The notes under the pieces: generated by a model
The model's database searches: none
What the model saw: only the letters and a program-made list of their open reading frames with translations
Told to the model about the DNA's origin: nothing
In this document: positions 8,331 through 15,257 of the stretch, piece after piece
Position numbering within the stretch: position 1 is the stretch's first letter
Layout of the letters: each line of letters starts with the position of its first letter
Origin: Shewanella canadensis
GTDB lineage: Bacteria; Pseudomonadota; Gammaproteobacteria; Enterobacterales; Shewanellaceae
Assembly: GCF_003966225.1 (NCBI RefSeq)
Contig: NZ_RXNU01000006.1
Span: 124,001 to 188,000, forward strand
Length of the DNA: 64,000 bases
Reading direction: 5' to 3'
Made by a program: the position numbers and the translations under genes

Positions 8331-9209
8331 TCACCGATTTTTTTTATTCTTTAACTTAGTAAACCATCCTTTAAAGGTGCTTTCCTCAATAGCAATGGCT
8401 TCATTCTTGTCTGCTAAAAGTTTTTGGATGATTAAATACTGTCTCGGACGAGATGTTGTTCCATTCAAAGCGGGTATTAGACTCAATAGTTGTACAATAA
8501 ATCTAACTGTTGGAAAATCTACCCGTGGCTTTCTAACATTCTTTAGCTGAGTGGCTGTTGTTAAGTCGCAATCGGCGATACTGGGAAAGGGCTCACCATA
8601 TTTGAGGTATAAGGCGATTTTTTCTAACTCCTCTCTAGCAATGCTGAGCTCATTTACATTAACGGTGTATAGTTGGTCTAACTCGACATCACACATCATC
8701 GAGAAGTCTGTGCATAAGGTATCAATTTCAATCTTGTCAGTTGTTCTAAACTTAAGTGCGTAATAAGACGGTAATACCCAGCGCCCTTCTATGGCCGAAA
8801 TGTAACGGTATGTGCGTTCATTCTTAACTACAGTGATGAATGAAAGTCTTAGTTCTTCAATATCACGTTTCTTTTGTTGTATCTCCTTCAAAACTCGTAT
8901 TTTCTGGTCTTTCTGGTCTTTCTGGTCTTTCTGGTCTTTCTGGTCTTTCTGGTCTTTCTGGTCTAATAGCTTTAATTCTGTGTTTATATCGTTTTCTACT
9001 TGTGAGTATGCATTGATGTGGGTATTAATCTCTTGGCCATCACCTTTGATGTGTAGTACATCATCGAGGTGTATATGCACCTTGATTTTTGATTTTTGCG
9101 CCCAGTTAAGAAAGTCTTCCCTTTCAATCTTAAAAGCTTTGGCAGCCCTGTCTAGGGAGCAAAATTCAGGGACGAAATCAAAGTAAGTGAGCAACGGGTT
9201 GTTAGCCAT
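8331..9209 (-). CDS. Island protein of unknown function with a (DQK)7 repeat
   Basis: I cannot assign a family. The ATG at 9209 is chosen because AGGAAA precedes it at normal spacing; the frame is open up to 9359 but that would overlap the integrase gene. The N-terminal 50 residues (SLDRAAKAFKIEREDFLNWAQ and following) look like an excisionase/MerR-type helix-turn-helix. A hydrophilic middle contains seven perfect Asp-Gln-Lys repeats followed by a Lys/Glu-rich probable coiled coil, then a C-terminal helical domain of about 150 residues. No catalytic motif is visible. It sits between int and the AlpA genes, a place where satellite elements often keep regulatory or replication genes. Confidence 0.6.
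   Translation of the reverse strand: MANNPLLTYFDFVPEFCSLDRAAKAFKIEREDFLNWAQKSKIKVHIHLDDVLHIKGDGQEINTHINAYSQVENDINTELKLLDQKDQKDQKDQKDQKDQKDQKIRVLKEIQQKKRDIEELRLSFITVVKNERTYRYISAIEGRWVLPSYYALKFRTTDKIEIDTLCTDFSMMCDVELDQLYTVNVNELSIAREELEKIALYLKYGEPFPSIADCDLTTATQLKNVRKPRVDFPTVRFIVQLLSLIPALNGTTSRPRQYLIIQKLLADKNEAIAIEESTFKGWFTKLKNKKNR
8902..8964. repeat. Seven perfect copies of a 9-bp tandem repeat
   Basis: The unit TTCTGGTCT occurs seven times without mismatch inside the preceding - strand gene, encoding Asp-Gln-Lys. Because the unit is a multiple of three, copy-number change would alter linker length, not frame. Confidence 0.95.
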
Positions 9210-9267
9210 TAATTTTCCTATTGAATTAAAGTCATATTTCATGTTGTAAAGAGTAGCTTTCTCTTTA

Positions 9268-10467
9268 TCATGCCTGTCCAGGCTGGTGGATATGTTCGCT
9301 CCACCAGCACATAAGTTCTCTTCTTCTTTCGATATAGTCAGCTCGGTTATAGGCCGCACGAACTGTGTTCTTATCTACGTGAGCCAGCGACACCTCGATA
9401 AGTTCAGCATCAAAGCCTTGCTCGTTGAGGGTAGTACTGGCTAATGCACGTAGACCGTGAGCCACTAAGCGCCCTTTGTATCCCATGCGCCTGATAGCCA
9501 TATTGGCGGTTTCAGTATTGGTATGAGTGTTTGGGTTCCTATCGGCAGGGAATATGTACTCTAAGTGGCTGCTCATAGGTTGCATACGCTTTAGTAGCGT
9601 TGTGACTTGCGGTGTTAGCGGTATGATGTGTTCGCGCTTCATTTTCATGCGCTCTGCAGGTATTACCCATATGTGCTTATCAAAATCTATCTCAGTCCAC
9701 TTAGCCATAGCGGCTTCCGCTGGGCGAGTCATGGTATGAAGCTGTAGTTCAATCAAACAGCGAGTGGTCAGCTTGATGCTGGCGTAGGACAGCGCTTCCA
9801 TAAACTCAGGAAGTTCCGCAGGCTTAAGTGTTGGCATTTGGCGTTTCTCTGGTACCCCAAAGGCCGCAGCTATTCCAATAAGTGGATTGGAATGAATGAC
9901 GCCGGTATTTACGGCAAAGGTCATCACCTCGTTTAGCCAGCTAATCACCCGTTTACAGGTTTCGATATTGCCTTTAGCTTCGGCAGGCTTGAGCACTTTG
10001 ATGACTTGTGGGGCGGTTAGGCTACCGATGGGGAGATCACCCAGGGCAGGGAACAGGTAGAGTTCAAGGCGGCGATAAAGCTTTTGACCGTGGTTTTCAG
10101 AGACCTTTTGTTTTTTAATTTCGAACCAGGTATCGGTAACGAGTTTAAGGGTATTACATTGCTCTATACGTTCTTGCTTCTCTACCTCTTTAGAATGTAG
10201 CTGAGGATCTATGTCCTGCGACAGAAGTACCCTGGCTTCGTTACACTTCTTCCTAGCACTTGCCAGCGTCACTTCAGGGAAAGGACCAAAGCCTAGGTTT
10301 GTTCTTTTCGTTGTATTGGGCCTGACATAGTTAAACAGCCATATTTTTGAACCGCTAGGTTTGATCCTCAATCTCAACCCTCGACCATCACAGAGGCTGT
10401 ACTCTTTCTCTTTTGGTTTTGCGTTGGCAACTTGAGTTGCTGTGAGTGGGGTTGTGGTTCTAGCCAT
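9268..10467 (-). CDS. int: P4-type tyrosine recombinase (integrase) of the ssrA island
   Basis: Site-specific recombinase that integrates and excises the island. It has the N-terminal DUF4102-type arm-binding domain (residues 1 to about 95, with GLRLRIKPSGSKIWLFNY), a SAM-like core-binding region, and a full catalytic domain: R248 in TMTRPAE, HGLR at 337-340, H363 in LAHVDK, and the nucleophile Y373 in AAYNR. Length (399) is normal for P4-family integrases. The gene points away from the tmRNA gene, whose 3' end is 177 bases away, the usual arrangement for elements that target tmRNA. All key residues are present, so it looks functional. Confidence 0.93.
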   Translation of the reverse strand: MARTTTPLTATQVANAKPKEKEYSLCDGRGLRLRIKPSGSKIWLFNYVRPNTTKRTNLGFGPFPEVTLASARKKCNEARVLLSQDIDPQLHSKEVEKQERIEQCNTLKLVTDTWFEIKKQKVSENHGQKLYRRLELYLFPALGDLPIGSLTAPQVIKVLKPAEAKGNIETCKRVISWLNEVMTFAVNTGVIHSNPLIGIAAAFGVPEKRQMPTLKPAELPEFMEALSYASIKLTTRCLIELQLHTMTRPAEAAMAKWTEIDFDKHIWVIPAERMKMKREHIIPLTPQVTTLLKRMQPMSSHLEYIFPADRNPNTHTNTETANMAIRRMGYKGRLVAHGLRALASTTLNEQGFDAELIEVSLAHVDKNTVRAAYNRADYIERRRELMCWWSEHIHQPGQA

Positions 10468-10605
10468 GATAGGAACACCAAGAACGAGTAATGTTACCTA
10501 ATAGTACTACCAGTGTACTTATAAACTCAAGCTGCCCTCGGATGCTATCGTTGTTTACTTCGGCCGATTACCACGTAAGTCATTGATTCTTGGTTTCTAT
10601 AGGCA

Positions 10606-10632
10606 GAAAAAAAGACACCCTAGGGTGTCTTC
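10606..10632 (-). terminator. Rho-independent terminator downstream of tmRNA
   Basis: A perfect 20-bp palindrome (10612-10631, AAGACACCC / GGGTGTCTT) is followed on the - strand by a run of seven T. It lies 12 bases beyond the CCA end of tmRNA, on the island side of the presumed att site, so the island probably supplies or restores the tmRNA terminator. Confidence 0.85.
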
Positions 10633-10643
10633 GTTTCTATATT

Positions 10644-10672
10644 TGGTGGAGGCGGCGGGGCTCGAACCCGCG
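10644..10672. other. Presumed att core of the island at the ssrA 3' end
   Basis: The T-arm and acceptor end of tmRNA is the usual attB for this integrase family, and the integrase gene lies directly beyond it. The second copy expected at the far end of the island is not found between 1 and 10600, so the island continues past the left edge. Exact core limits are inferred. Confidence 0.5.
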
Positions 10673-10998
10673 TCCAAAAAGCCTACATCCAAGGCGCTAC
10701 ATGCTTAGTCTCTCTTTTGGTTAACCTTGCAAGCTCCGAAAGACAGGATATTACAAGGCGAGTTCAGTACTGTTTCGCGGTTCACCCCTGAACGTGGTTC
10801 CCTCGCTATCAAATGTAAGATGACCATCTATAAACCAAACCCATTTGAGAAGTTTCGGCAAGATGGCTAGCTAGCCTAAGCTGCTAGAGAGTAGTTAGAG
10901 TCGTTTGCAACTATAACAGTGCGGCTTTTTACGAGGCCAACCGCCCCTCGGCATGCTCCCAGGGTTTCGAGAATCTTGTCGAATCCAAAATCGCCCCC
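10644..10998 (-). ncRNA. ssrA: tmRNA (SsrA), trans-translation RNA
   Basis: Rescues stalled ribosomes by acting first as alanine tRNA, then as mRNA for a degradation tag. On the complement the 5' end reads GGGGGCGATTTTGGATTCGA and the 3' end carries the T-arm GGGTTCGAGCCCC followed by the acceptor strand ending in CCA at 10644. The tag reading frame is visible: resume codon GCA, encoding ANDSNYSLAA and a TAG stop. Mature length is about 355 nucleotides, normal for gammaproteobacteria. Its partner smpB lies just upstream. The 3' end is the integration target of the adjacent integrase. Confidence 0.95.
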
Positions 10999-11107
10999 AA
11001 GTACAATGTGATTGTAACGCGTCATATCTCGTTTACCAAGGATAAAAACTGCATTCACAACCGATTGCTCGATATACGTACGTTCTAACGTTCGTACGGT
11101 ATTGAAA

Positions 11108-11602
11108 TTACTGTTGAACCGCCTTTTTCATGGTTCGAGCCTTTTCTATCTGCCACTCTCTGTCTTTGGTATCGTCACGCTTATCGTGCTCTTTCTTACC
11201 TTTACCAAGACCGATCTCTATTTTTACCCATGCGCCTTTTTGCCAATACATAGAGATTGGTACGATAGAGTAACCTTTACGATCGACGAGTCCCTGCAAC
11301 TTATCTAACTCTTTACGTTTAAGTAGCAACTTACGCGAACGCATTGGATCACAGACAACGTGTGTGGATGCGGTATTCAATGGGGCTATGGTACATCCGA
11401 AAAGAAAGGCTTCGCCATCTCTCATAAATACATAGCTTTCTGACAAGTTAACCTTGCCCATACGAATAGACTTCACTTCCCATCCCATCAGGGATAGACC
11501 TGCTTCCATCTTCTCTTCGAACTTATAGTCGAATGTCGCGCGTTTATTACGCGCAATAGATGCGGAGGAGTTTTTTGATTTTTTTGCGTTTTTCTTAGCC
11601 AT
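11108..11602 (-). CDS. smpB: SsrA-binding protein SmpB
   Basis: Small basic RNA-binding protein that delivers tmRNA to stalled ribosomes. The sequence matches the family throughout: N-terminal [10 protein letters not shown], the core [38 protein letters not shown], and the C-terminal basic tail [19 protein letters not shown] which folds in the decoding centre. Length of 164 is typical. It lies 109 bases upstream of ssrA on the same strand, so the pair is adjacent and probably shares functional regulation. A divergent promoter region of 234 bases separates it from ratA. Confidence 0.96.
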   Translation of the reverse strand: MAKKNAKKSKNSSASIARNKRATFDYKFEEKMEAGLSLMGWEVKSIRMGKVNLSESYVFMRDGEAFLFGCTIAPLNTASTHVVCDPMRSRKLLLKRKELDKLQGLVDRKGYSIVPISMYWQKGAWVKIEIGLGKGKKEHDKRDDTKDREWQIEKARTMKKAVQQ

Positions 11603-11836
11603 AGGCTGGCTATTATACTCGGCGATACAGTTTTTGGAATTGCTCCCACCAATTTATTCGATGATTTTTAGTAATTACCGTGGGTTTGGTTGGTTTTTGT
11701 ACATATTAGGTGTGCGTTATTCCGTTAGCTGCACCATTTACCTGTCTGGTTGGAAATATGCGTTTTCAGAGGTTCGTGTTAAAATCCCATAAATAGAAAT
11801 TACAAACAGCCACAGTTATCAGGTCAAAGAGTTAAA

Positions 11837-12268
11837 ATGCCACAGATATCCCGCAGCGTGTTAGTGCGCTTTAGTGCAATGCAGATGTATGAAATTGTTA
11901 ATGATGTCGAATCTTACAAAGAGTTCCTGCCCGGCTGCGTCGGTGGCAAGGTGTTGGAATTCGATGGTGAAACCATGTTGGCTTCCGTAGATGTCTCGAA
12001 GGCGGGCATCAGCAAAACCTTTACGACCAGAAATCAAATTATCCCAGGAAAAAGCATCCAATTAGCTCTCGAAAATGGTCCCTTTAATCATCTGATCGGT
12101 GAGTGGCGCTTTACTGAGTTGACTGAAGATGCTTGTAAAATTGACTTTGAGTTGAATTTTGAGTTTTCAAGCTCTCTGGTCGAGATGGCCTTCGGTAAGA
12201 TTTTCAAAGAGCTGATGGCTTCGATGGTGACGGCTTTTACCGGTAGAGCCAAAGTTATATACAGATAG
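11837..12268 (+). CDS. ratA: RatA-type START/Coq10-domain protein
   Basis: A 143-residue polyketide-cyclase/START-fold protein. In E. coli the homologue RatA (YfjG) has been described as a toxin blocking 70S assembly, and the fold is also that of the ubiquinone-binding Coq10 proteins; which role applies here is not decidable from sequence. Characteristic segments are IVNDVESYKEFLPGC, FTTRNQI, and the C-terminal FKELMASMVTAFTGRAK helix. It is divergent from smpB and followed by rnfH, the gene order common in gammaproteobacteria. The 347-base gap to rnfH is filled by a MITE-like element, so the two may no longer be tightly co-transcribed. Confidence 0.9.
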   Translation: MPQISRSVLVRFSAMQMYEIVNDVESYKEFLPGCVGGKVLEFDGETMLASVDVSKAGISKTFTTRNQIIPGKSIQLALENGPFNHLIGEWRFTELTEDACKIDFELNFEFSSSLVEMAFGKIFKELMASMVTAFTGRAKVIYR

Positions 12269-12298
12269 TTATTTACTGGCAGCTTTTTACTGATAGTA

Positions 12299-12563
12299 AT
12301 ACCAATCGGTATAAAGGTGTGCTCACTCAGCGAGAGTTTAGCGCTTGTGAGGCAAGGCAACGAGTGAGGAACATAGTTATTCTACGTTTAAGCTCGTTAA
12401 CGCCGTATCGGAAGTGCTAAAACTCGCCTTTCAGGAGTGTTTTTGGCAGCCTACTTCTGTGTTGAATGAGTTCAAAAGGGATCACCATTCCCTCACTCTT
12501 TCGCCTTGAATTATGCAGCCAAAAATAACTCTGAGTTGACCACTTTCTTATACCGATTGGTAT
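12299..12563. mobile_element. MITE-like element with 16-bp terminal inverted repeats
   Basis: A 265-bp non-coding insert between ratA and rnfH. Its ends are perfect inverted repeats of 16 bases: ATACCAATCGGTATAA at 12299-12314 and the complement at 12548-12563. The repeat is itself nearly palindromic around ACCGATTGGT. The interior has further short inverted segments and no reading frame. A solo copy of the end sequence occurs at 29657-29670. This family of ends is common in Shewanella and Vibrio intergenic regions from general knowledge. Confidence 0.75.
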
Positions 12564-12618
12564 AATAAGCCTCGGACTCCTCGTTCAGCATCCTGCGACT
12601 TTTTAAGAGATAAGATTG

Positions 12619-12951
12619 ATGAATATAGATCAAGAAAATTTTGAGGTAGAGGTTATCTATGCCTTGCCAACACAACAAAAACGTATTCAGATCAAGGTAG
12701 CACCGGGTACGACCTGTATCGAAGCGGTTAAACAGAGCGAAATCACCACTTTCTTTCCCGAGATAGATCTCGAAAACGTTAAGCTAGGCATTTTCAGCCG
12801 TTTAGTGAAACATCACGAGGTGTTGGTGACGGGACAAAGGGTTGAGATATATCGTCCACTTATTGCCGATCCTAAAGATGTGCGCCGTAAAAGAGCCGAA
12901 AAGGCTAAAGATGAGGGACGGATAAATAAGAAGACTGGCGCAAAGGTGTAA
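12619..12951 (+). CDS. rnfH: RnfH-family ubiquitin-like protein
   Basis: A 110-residue beta-grasp protein of the RnfH/YfjF family (DUF). Typical segments are VEVIYALPTQQKRIQIKV, the acidic VAPGTTCIEAV region, and VEIYRPLIADPKDVRRKRAE near the C-terminus. The ATG at 12619 is chosen over the in-frame TTG three bases earlier because of its spacing from AGAGATAAG. The function is not established; the name comes from linkage to rnf genes in other bacteria. It is in the conserved ratA-rnfH-bamE neighbourhood and converges on bamE. Confidence 0.9.
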   Translation: MNIDQENFEVEVIYALPTQQKRIQIKVAPGTTCIEAVKQSEITTFFPEIDLENVKLGIFSRLVKHHEVLVTGQRVEIYRPLIADPKDVRRKRAEKAKDEGRINKKTGAKV

Positions 12952-13071
12952 CTAAAGTTTTTATTATAGATTCAATTAAAGTTTCAACTAATAGCTTCAA
13001 CTAATGCATCAAGTACAGGAATCTAGATCCTAGGTTATGAAACCTAGGATCTTGCTGGCAATTACCAGAGA

Positions 13072-13575
13072 CTATTCAAATTTCTTCTTAGCCTGTGCTT
13101 CCGGCTCAACCTCTTCAATCAAAGGCTTGCTATCCGGGCGTTGCTCAGGGATCAAAGGTTCAGTAGCTTCTTCTGGCTCGGCCTCTACTCCATCGGGTAG
13201 ACTGCTCTGCTCCAGTGGCGTATTAAAGTCTTCAGCTAACTCATAATCACCCTCGACTTTTGTCAGCATCTCACCTTCAAAATGTATGATCAGCTCTTTA
13301 TGTGTGATGCTGGCATCACGTCCACTCTTGTAATGGTATACATAGTACCAAGTGTCATCGGAGAAGCTGTCACGAAGCACCGGACGTCCGAGAATGTATT
13401 CAACTTGCTCTTTGGTCATCTCAATACGCAGTTTTTCAACCTGTTGAGTTTCCATGTAGTTACCTTGCGGAATATCAGGCTTATAGATCAGCCAGTCAAA
13501 AACGCTACAGGCACTGAGCGATAACGAGAGCGCAGCTGCGCCCAAAAGGGTAAGACTTTGCTTTTTAATTGTCAT
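13072..13575 (-). CDS. bamE: Outer-membrane assembly lipoprotein BamE
   Basis: Lipoprotein of the BAM complex, which inserts beta-barrel proteins in the outer membrane. It has a lipoprotein signal peptide with lipobox LSAC (Cys at about 22), and the SmpA/OmlA domain with GNYM, MTKEQVEYILGRPVLRDSF and DTWYYVYHY. The C-terminal 60 residues are a Pro/Glu-rich low-complexity tail, making it (167 residues) longer than E. coli BamE (113). It converges with rnfH. The tail is likely disordered in the periplasm. Confidence 0.93.
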   Translation of the reverse strand: MTIKKQSLTLLGAAALSLSLSACSVFDWLIYKPDIPQGNYMETQQVEKLRIEMTKEQVEYILGRPVLRDSFSDDTWYYVYHYKSGRDASITHKELIIHFEGEMLTKVEGDYELAEDFNTPLEQSSLPDGVEAEPEEATEPLIPEQRPDSKPLIEEVEPEAQAKKKFE

Positions 13576-14003
13576 TGAATACGCTACTTCCTAAAAATCT
13601 GCTGGCCATCATACCCAAGCACTCCCTATGCTGACAAGGGCTATCGATACTCAGGTTCAATGAAAAGTCATTTGTTTTAAATGGATCGATTATCGCCAGC
13701 CCCTCTATGGCATCAACATGGCATTCAAACGGGCGTTAAGTTCAATCCTGTAGCTTCGACCTTCAGAGTTGATTTTTGTTCCTTGAACTCTGTGAGGCGG
13801 CTATTTGGCGTCAATATTGAGTATTCCAGCACTAAATGCTTAAACTTGAGTAATATCAGAGAAATATGTTTCAAATTATTTTATGACTAATAACCACTTG
13901 CAAAGTGTTAAGAAAGTTATGAGAATGTGGTTAATGCTTGAAAATTATGCACAAGTACCCGAGTTGTAAGAAAAAATAATTATAATAAACCCGCCTCGAT
14001 GGG
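13576..14003. other. 428-base intergenic region upstream of the borosin locus
   Basis: Holds the bamE promoter side and the promoter for the + strand methyltransferase. The last 60 bases are AT-rich (TTATAATAAA near 13979-13988 could serve as a -10 region). An open 69-codon frame at 13681 has no ribosome site or family likeness and is not called. Confidence 0.4.
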
Positions 14004-14843
14004 ATGAACAGGATGACACCAGTGCCAATGGATAAGAAGCAAGAGGTCGCAAGAGGGACATTAGTGTGTGTCGGCACTGGTCTTAATCTGGCTGGACAGA
14101 TCAGTGTTTTGAGTAAAAGTTATATTGAAAATGCCGATGTGGTGTTCTCCTTGGTTCCCGATGGATTTGCGCAGCACTGGCTGGAAACACTCAACGAGGA
14201 TGTACGCAGCTTACAACCCTATTATGCTCAAGGCGATGAGGTTAAGAACCGACGCGATACCTATGCTCAGATGGTTCAAGCCATACTGATTGAGGTTCGT
14301 CTGGGTAAAAAAGTGGTGTGTGCCCTCTATGGTCACCCCGGTGTGTTTGCCTGCGTGTCGCATTTTGCGATAGCACAGGCGAGGGAGGAGGGCTACAGCG
14401 CTAAGATGGAGCCGGGGATCTCCGCCGAGGCCTGTTTATGGGCCGACTTAGGTATCGATCCTGGTAACTCGGGCCATCAGAGTTTTGAGGCCAGCCAGTT
14501 TATGTTTTACAGGCATACGCCCGATCCGACGACACATCTACTACTTTGGCAGATTGGGATAGCCGGTGAACATACTCTGACTAAATTCAGCACCTCATCG
14601 GATCGTCTGCAGATACTGGTCGAGCAGCTGAGTGAGTGGTATCCGCTGGAGCATGAGATTGTACTTTACGAAGCCCCTAACTTGCCGGTGCAGAGCCCGC
14701 GTATCGACAGACTCCCTTTGAAGGATTTGCCTTTTGCCGAGCTAACCCCTATCAGCACGCTGTTGATCCCGCCGAGTCGAGAGCTGGAATTCAACAGTGA
14801 GATCTTGGCCAAATTGGGGATCTCGGAAGCCGATTTAGGGTAA
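14004..14843 (+). CDS. sonM: Borosin alpha-N-methyltransferase, SonM-like (TP-methylase fold)
   Basis: Predicted SAM-dependent enzyme that methylates backbone amides of the peptide encoded just downstream. It has the tetrapyrrole-methylase fold: SAM-binding VCVGTGLNLAGQ at residues 21-32, then NRRDTY (R83/R84, Y87) and ALYGHPGVF (Y109, GHPG 110-113), which correspond to the Arg/Tyr catalytic set known from borosin methyltransferases such as OphMA and SonM. MEPGISAEACLWADLGID completes the active site. The closest remembered match is SonM of Shewanella oneidensis. It has no fused precursor, so it is the split type, and the precursor gene follows 180 bases later. The start is uncertain: ATG at 14004, 14013 and 14028 are all possible. 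Ordinary corrin methylases have other partners and lack an adjacent precursor. Confidence 0.88.
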   Translation: MNRMTPVPMDKKQEVARGTLVCVGTGLNLAGQISVLSKSYIENADVVFSLVPDGFAQHWLETLNEDVRSLQPYYAQGDEVKNRRDTYAQMVQAILIEVRLGKKVVCALYGHPGVFACVSHFAIAQAREEGYSAKMEPGISAEACLWADLGIDPGNSGHQSFEASQFMFYRHTPDPTTHLLLWQIGIAGEHTLTKFSTSSDRLQILVEQLSEWYPLEHEIVLYEAPNLPVQSPRIDRLPLKDLPFAELTPISTLLIPPSRELEFNSEILAKLGISEADLG

Positions 14844-15023
14844 AAAGAATGCACCTTCCAGCTTAAGCTTCTAAGCTAAGGGCTGGTAGTCCCGTTATTG
14901 ATGATTAAGAACAAAGCCTATTAGGGCAAACAGGTTTACCGATAACAACAACCAAGATGTGCGCTAGCAAGATGCACTTTAAGTACGCTTTGAGATGGTA
15001 CGTTTATAAAAAGGAGAGTATAG
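14844..15023. other. 180-base leader between methyltransferase and precursor genes
   Basis: Contains an interrupted inverted repeat (CCAGC near 14857 to GCTGG near 14883, enclosing AGCTTAAGCTT and AAGCTAAG) and, just before the precursor, a strong ribosome site AAAAAGGAGAG. A structured spacer or internal promoter here would let the substrate be made in excess of the enzyme. This is inference. Confidence 0.4.
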
Positions 15024-15245
15024 ATGTCAAATTTTAATGATTTTTTCGAGAAGTTGGGTACCGATTCCGATCTGATGGATGCCTATAAGCAAGATCCTGA
15101 AGGTGTGATGAAGGCCAACGGCCTAACTGATGAAGAGATTAAGACCGTCATGTCAGGGGATACGAACAAGATAAAATCACTGTCGGGGGAGAGCGTGGAA
15201 GCTAAAACCTATATGATTATTGCCAGCCCCAAAGATCAAAAGTAA
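15024..15245 (+). CDS. sonA: Split-borosin precursor peptide, SonA-like
   Basis: A 73-residue predicted substrate of the upstream methyltransferase. Residues 1 to about 52 form the helical borosin-binding domain, with a hydrophobic pattern FNDFFEKLGTDSDLMDAY, PEGVMKANGLTDEEI and VMSGD, very like SonA of S. oneidensis. The C-terminal core is LSGESVEAKTYMIIASPKDQ. In SonA two hydrophobic core residues are N-methylated; by alignment from memory the equivalent residues would be M64 and I66 in the Y-M-I-I segment. It resembles Nif11/nitrile-hydratase-type leaders in overall look, but the partner enzyme decides. A very strong ribosome site precedes the ATG. The next gene starts 12 bases after its stop. 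Confidence 0.88.
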   Translation: MSNFNDFFEKLGTDSDLMDAYKQDPEGVMKANGLTDEEIKTVMSGDTNKIKSLSGESVEAKTYMIIASPKDQK

Positions 15246-15257
15246 TACAGAGATTTA

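Noticed and set aside
8902..8964. CRISPR array
   Set aside because: Units are 9 bp with no spacers and are in-frame coding.
8812..9186. + strand frame of Phe-Trp-Ser repeats
   Set aside because: Shadow of the (DQK)n coding repeat on the opposite strand.
13681..13890. 69-codon + strand frame
   Set aside because: No ribosome site, no recognised family, lies in the promoter region of the borosin locus.
14004..14843. Uroporphyrin-III or precorrin methylase
   Set aside because: Adjacent SonA-like precursor and the NRRDTY/ALYGHPG motifs fit a borosin enzyme better; no cobalamin or siroheme genes nearby.
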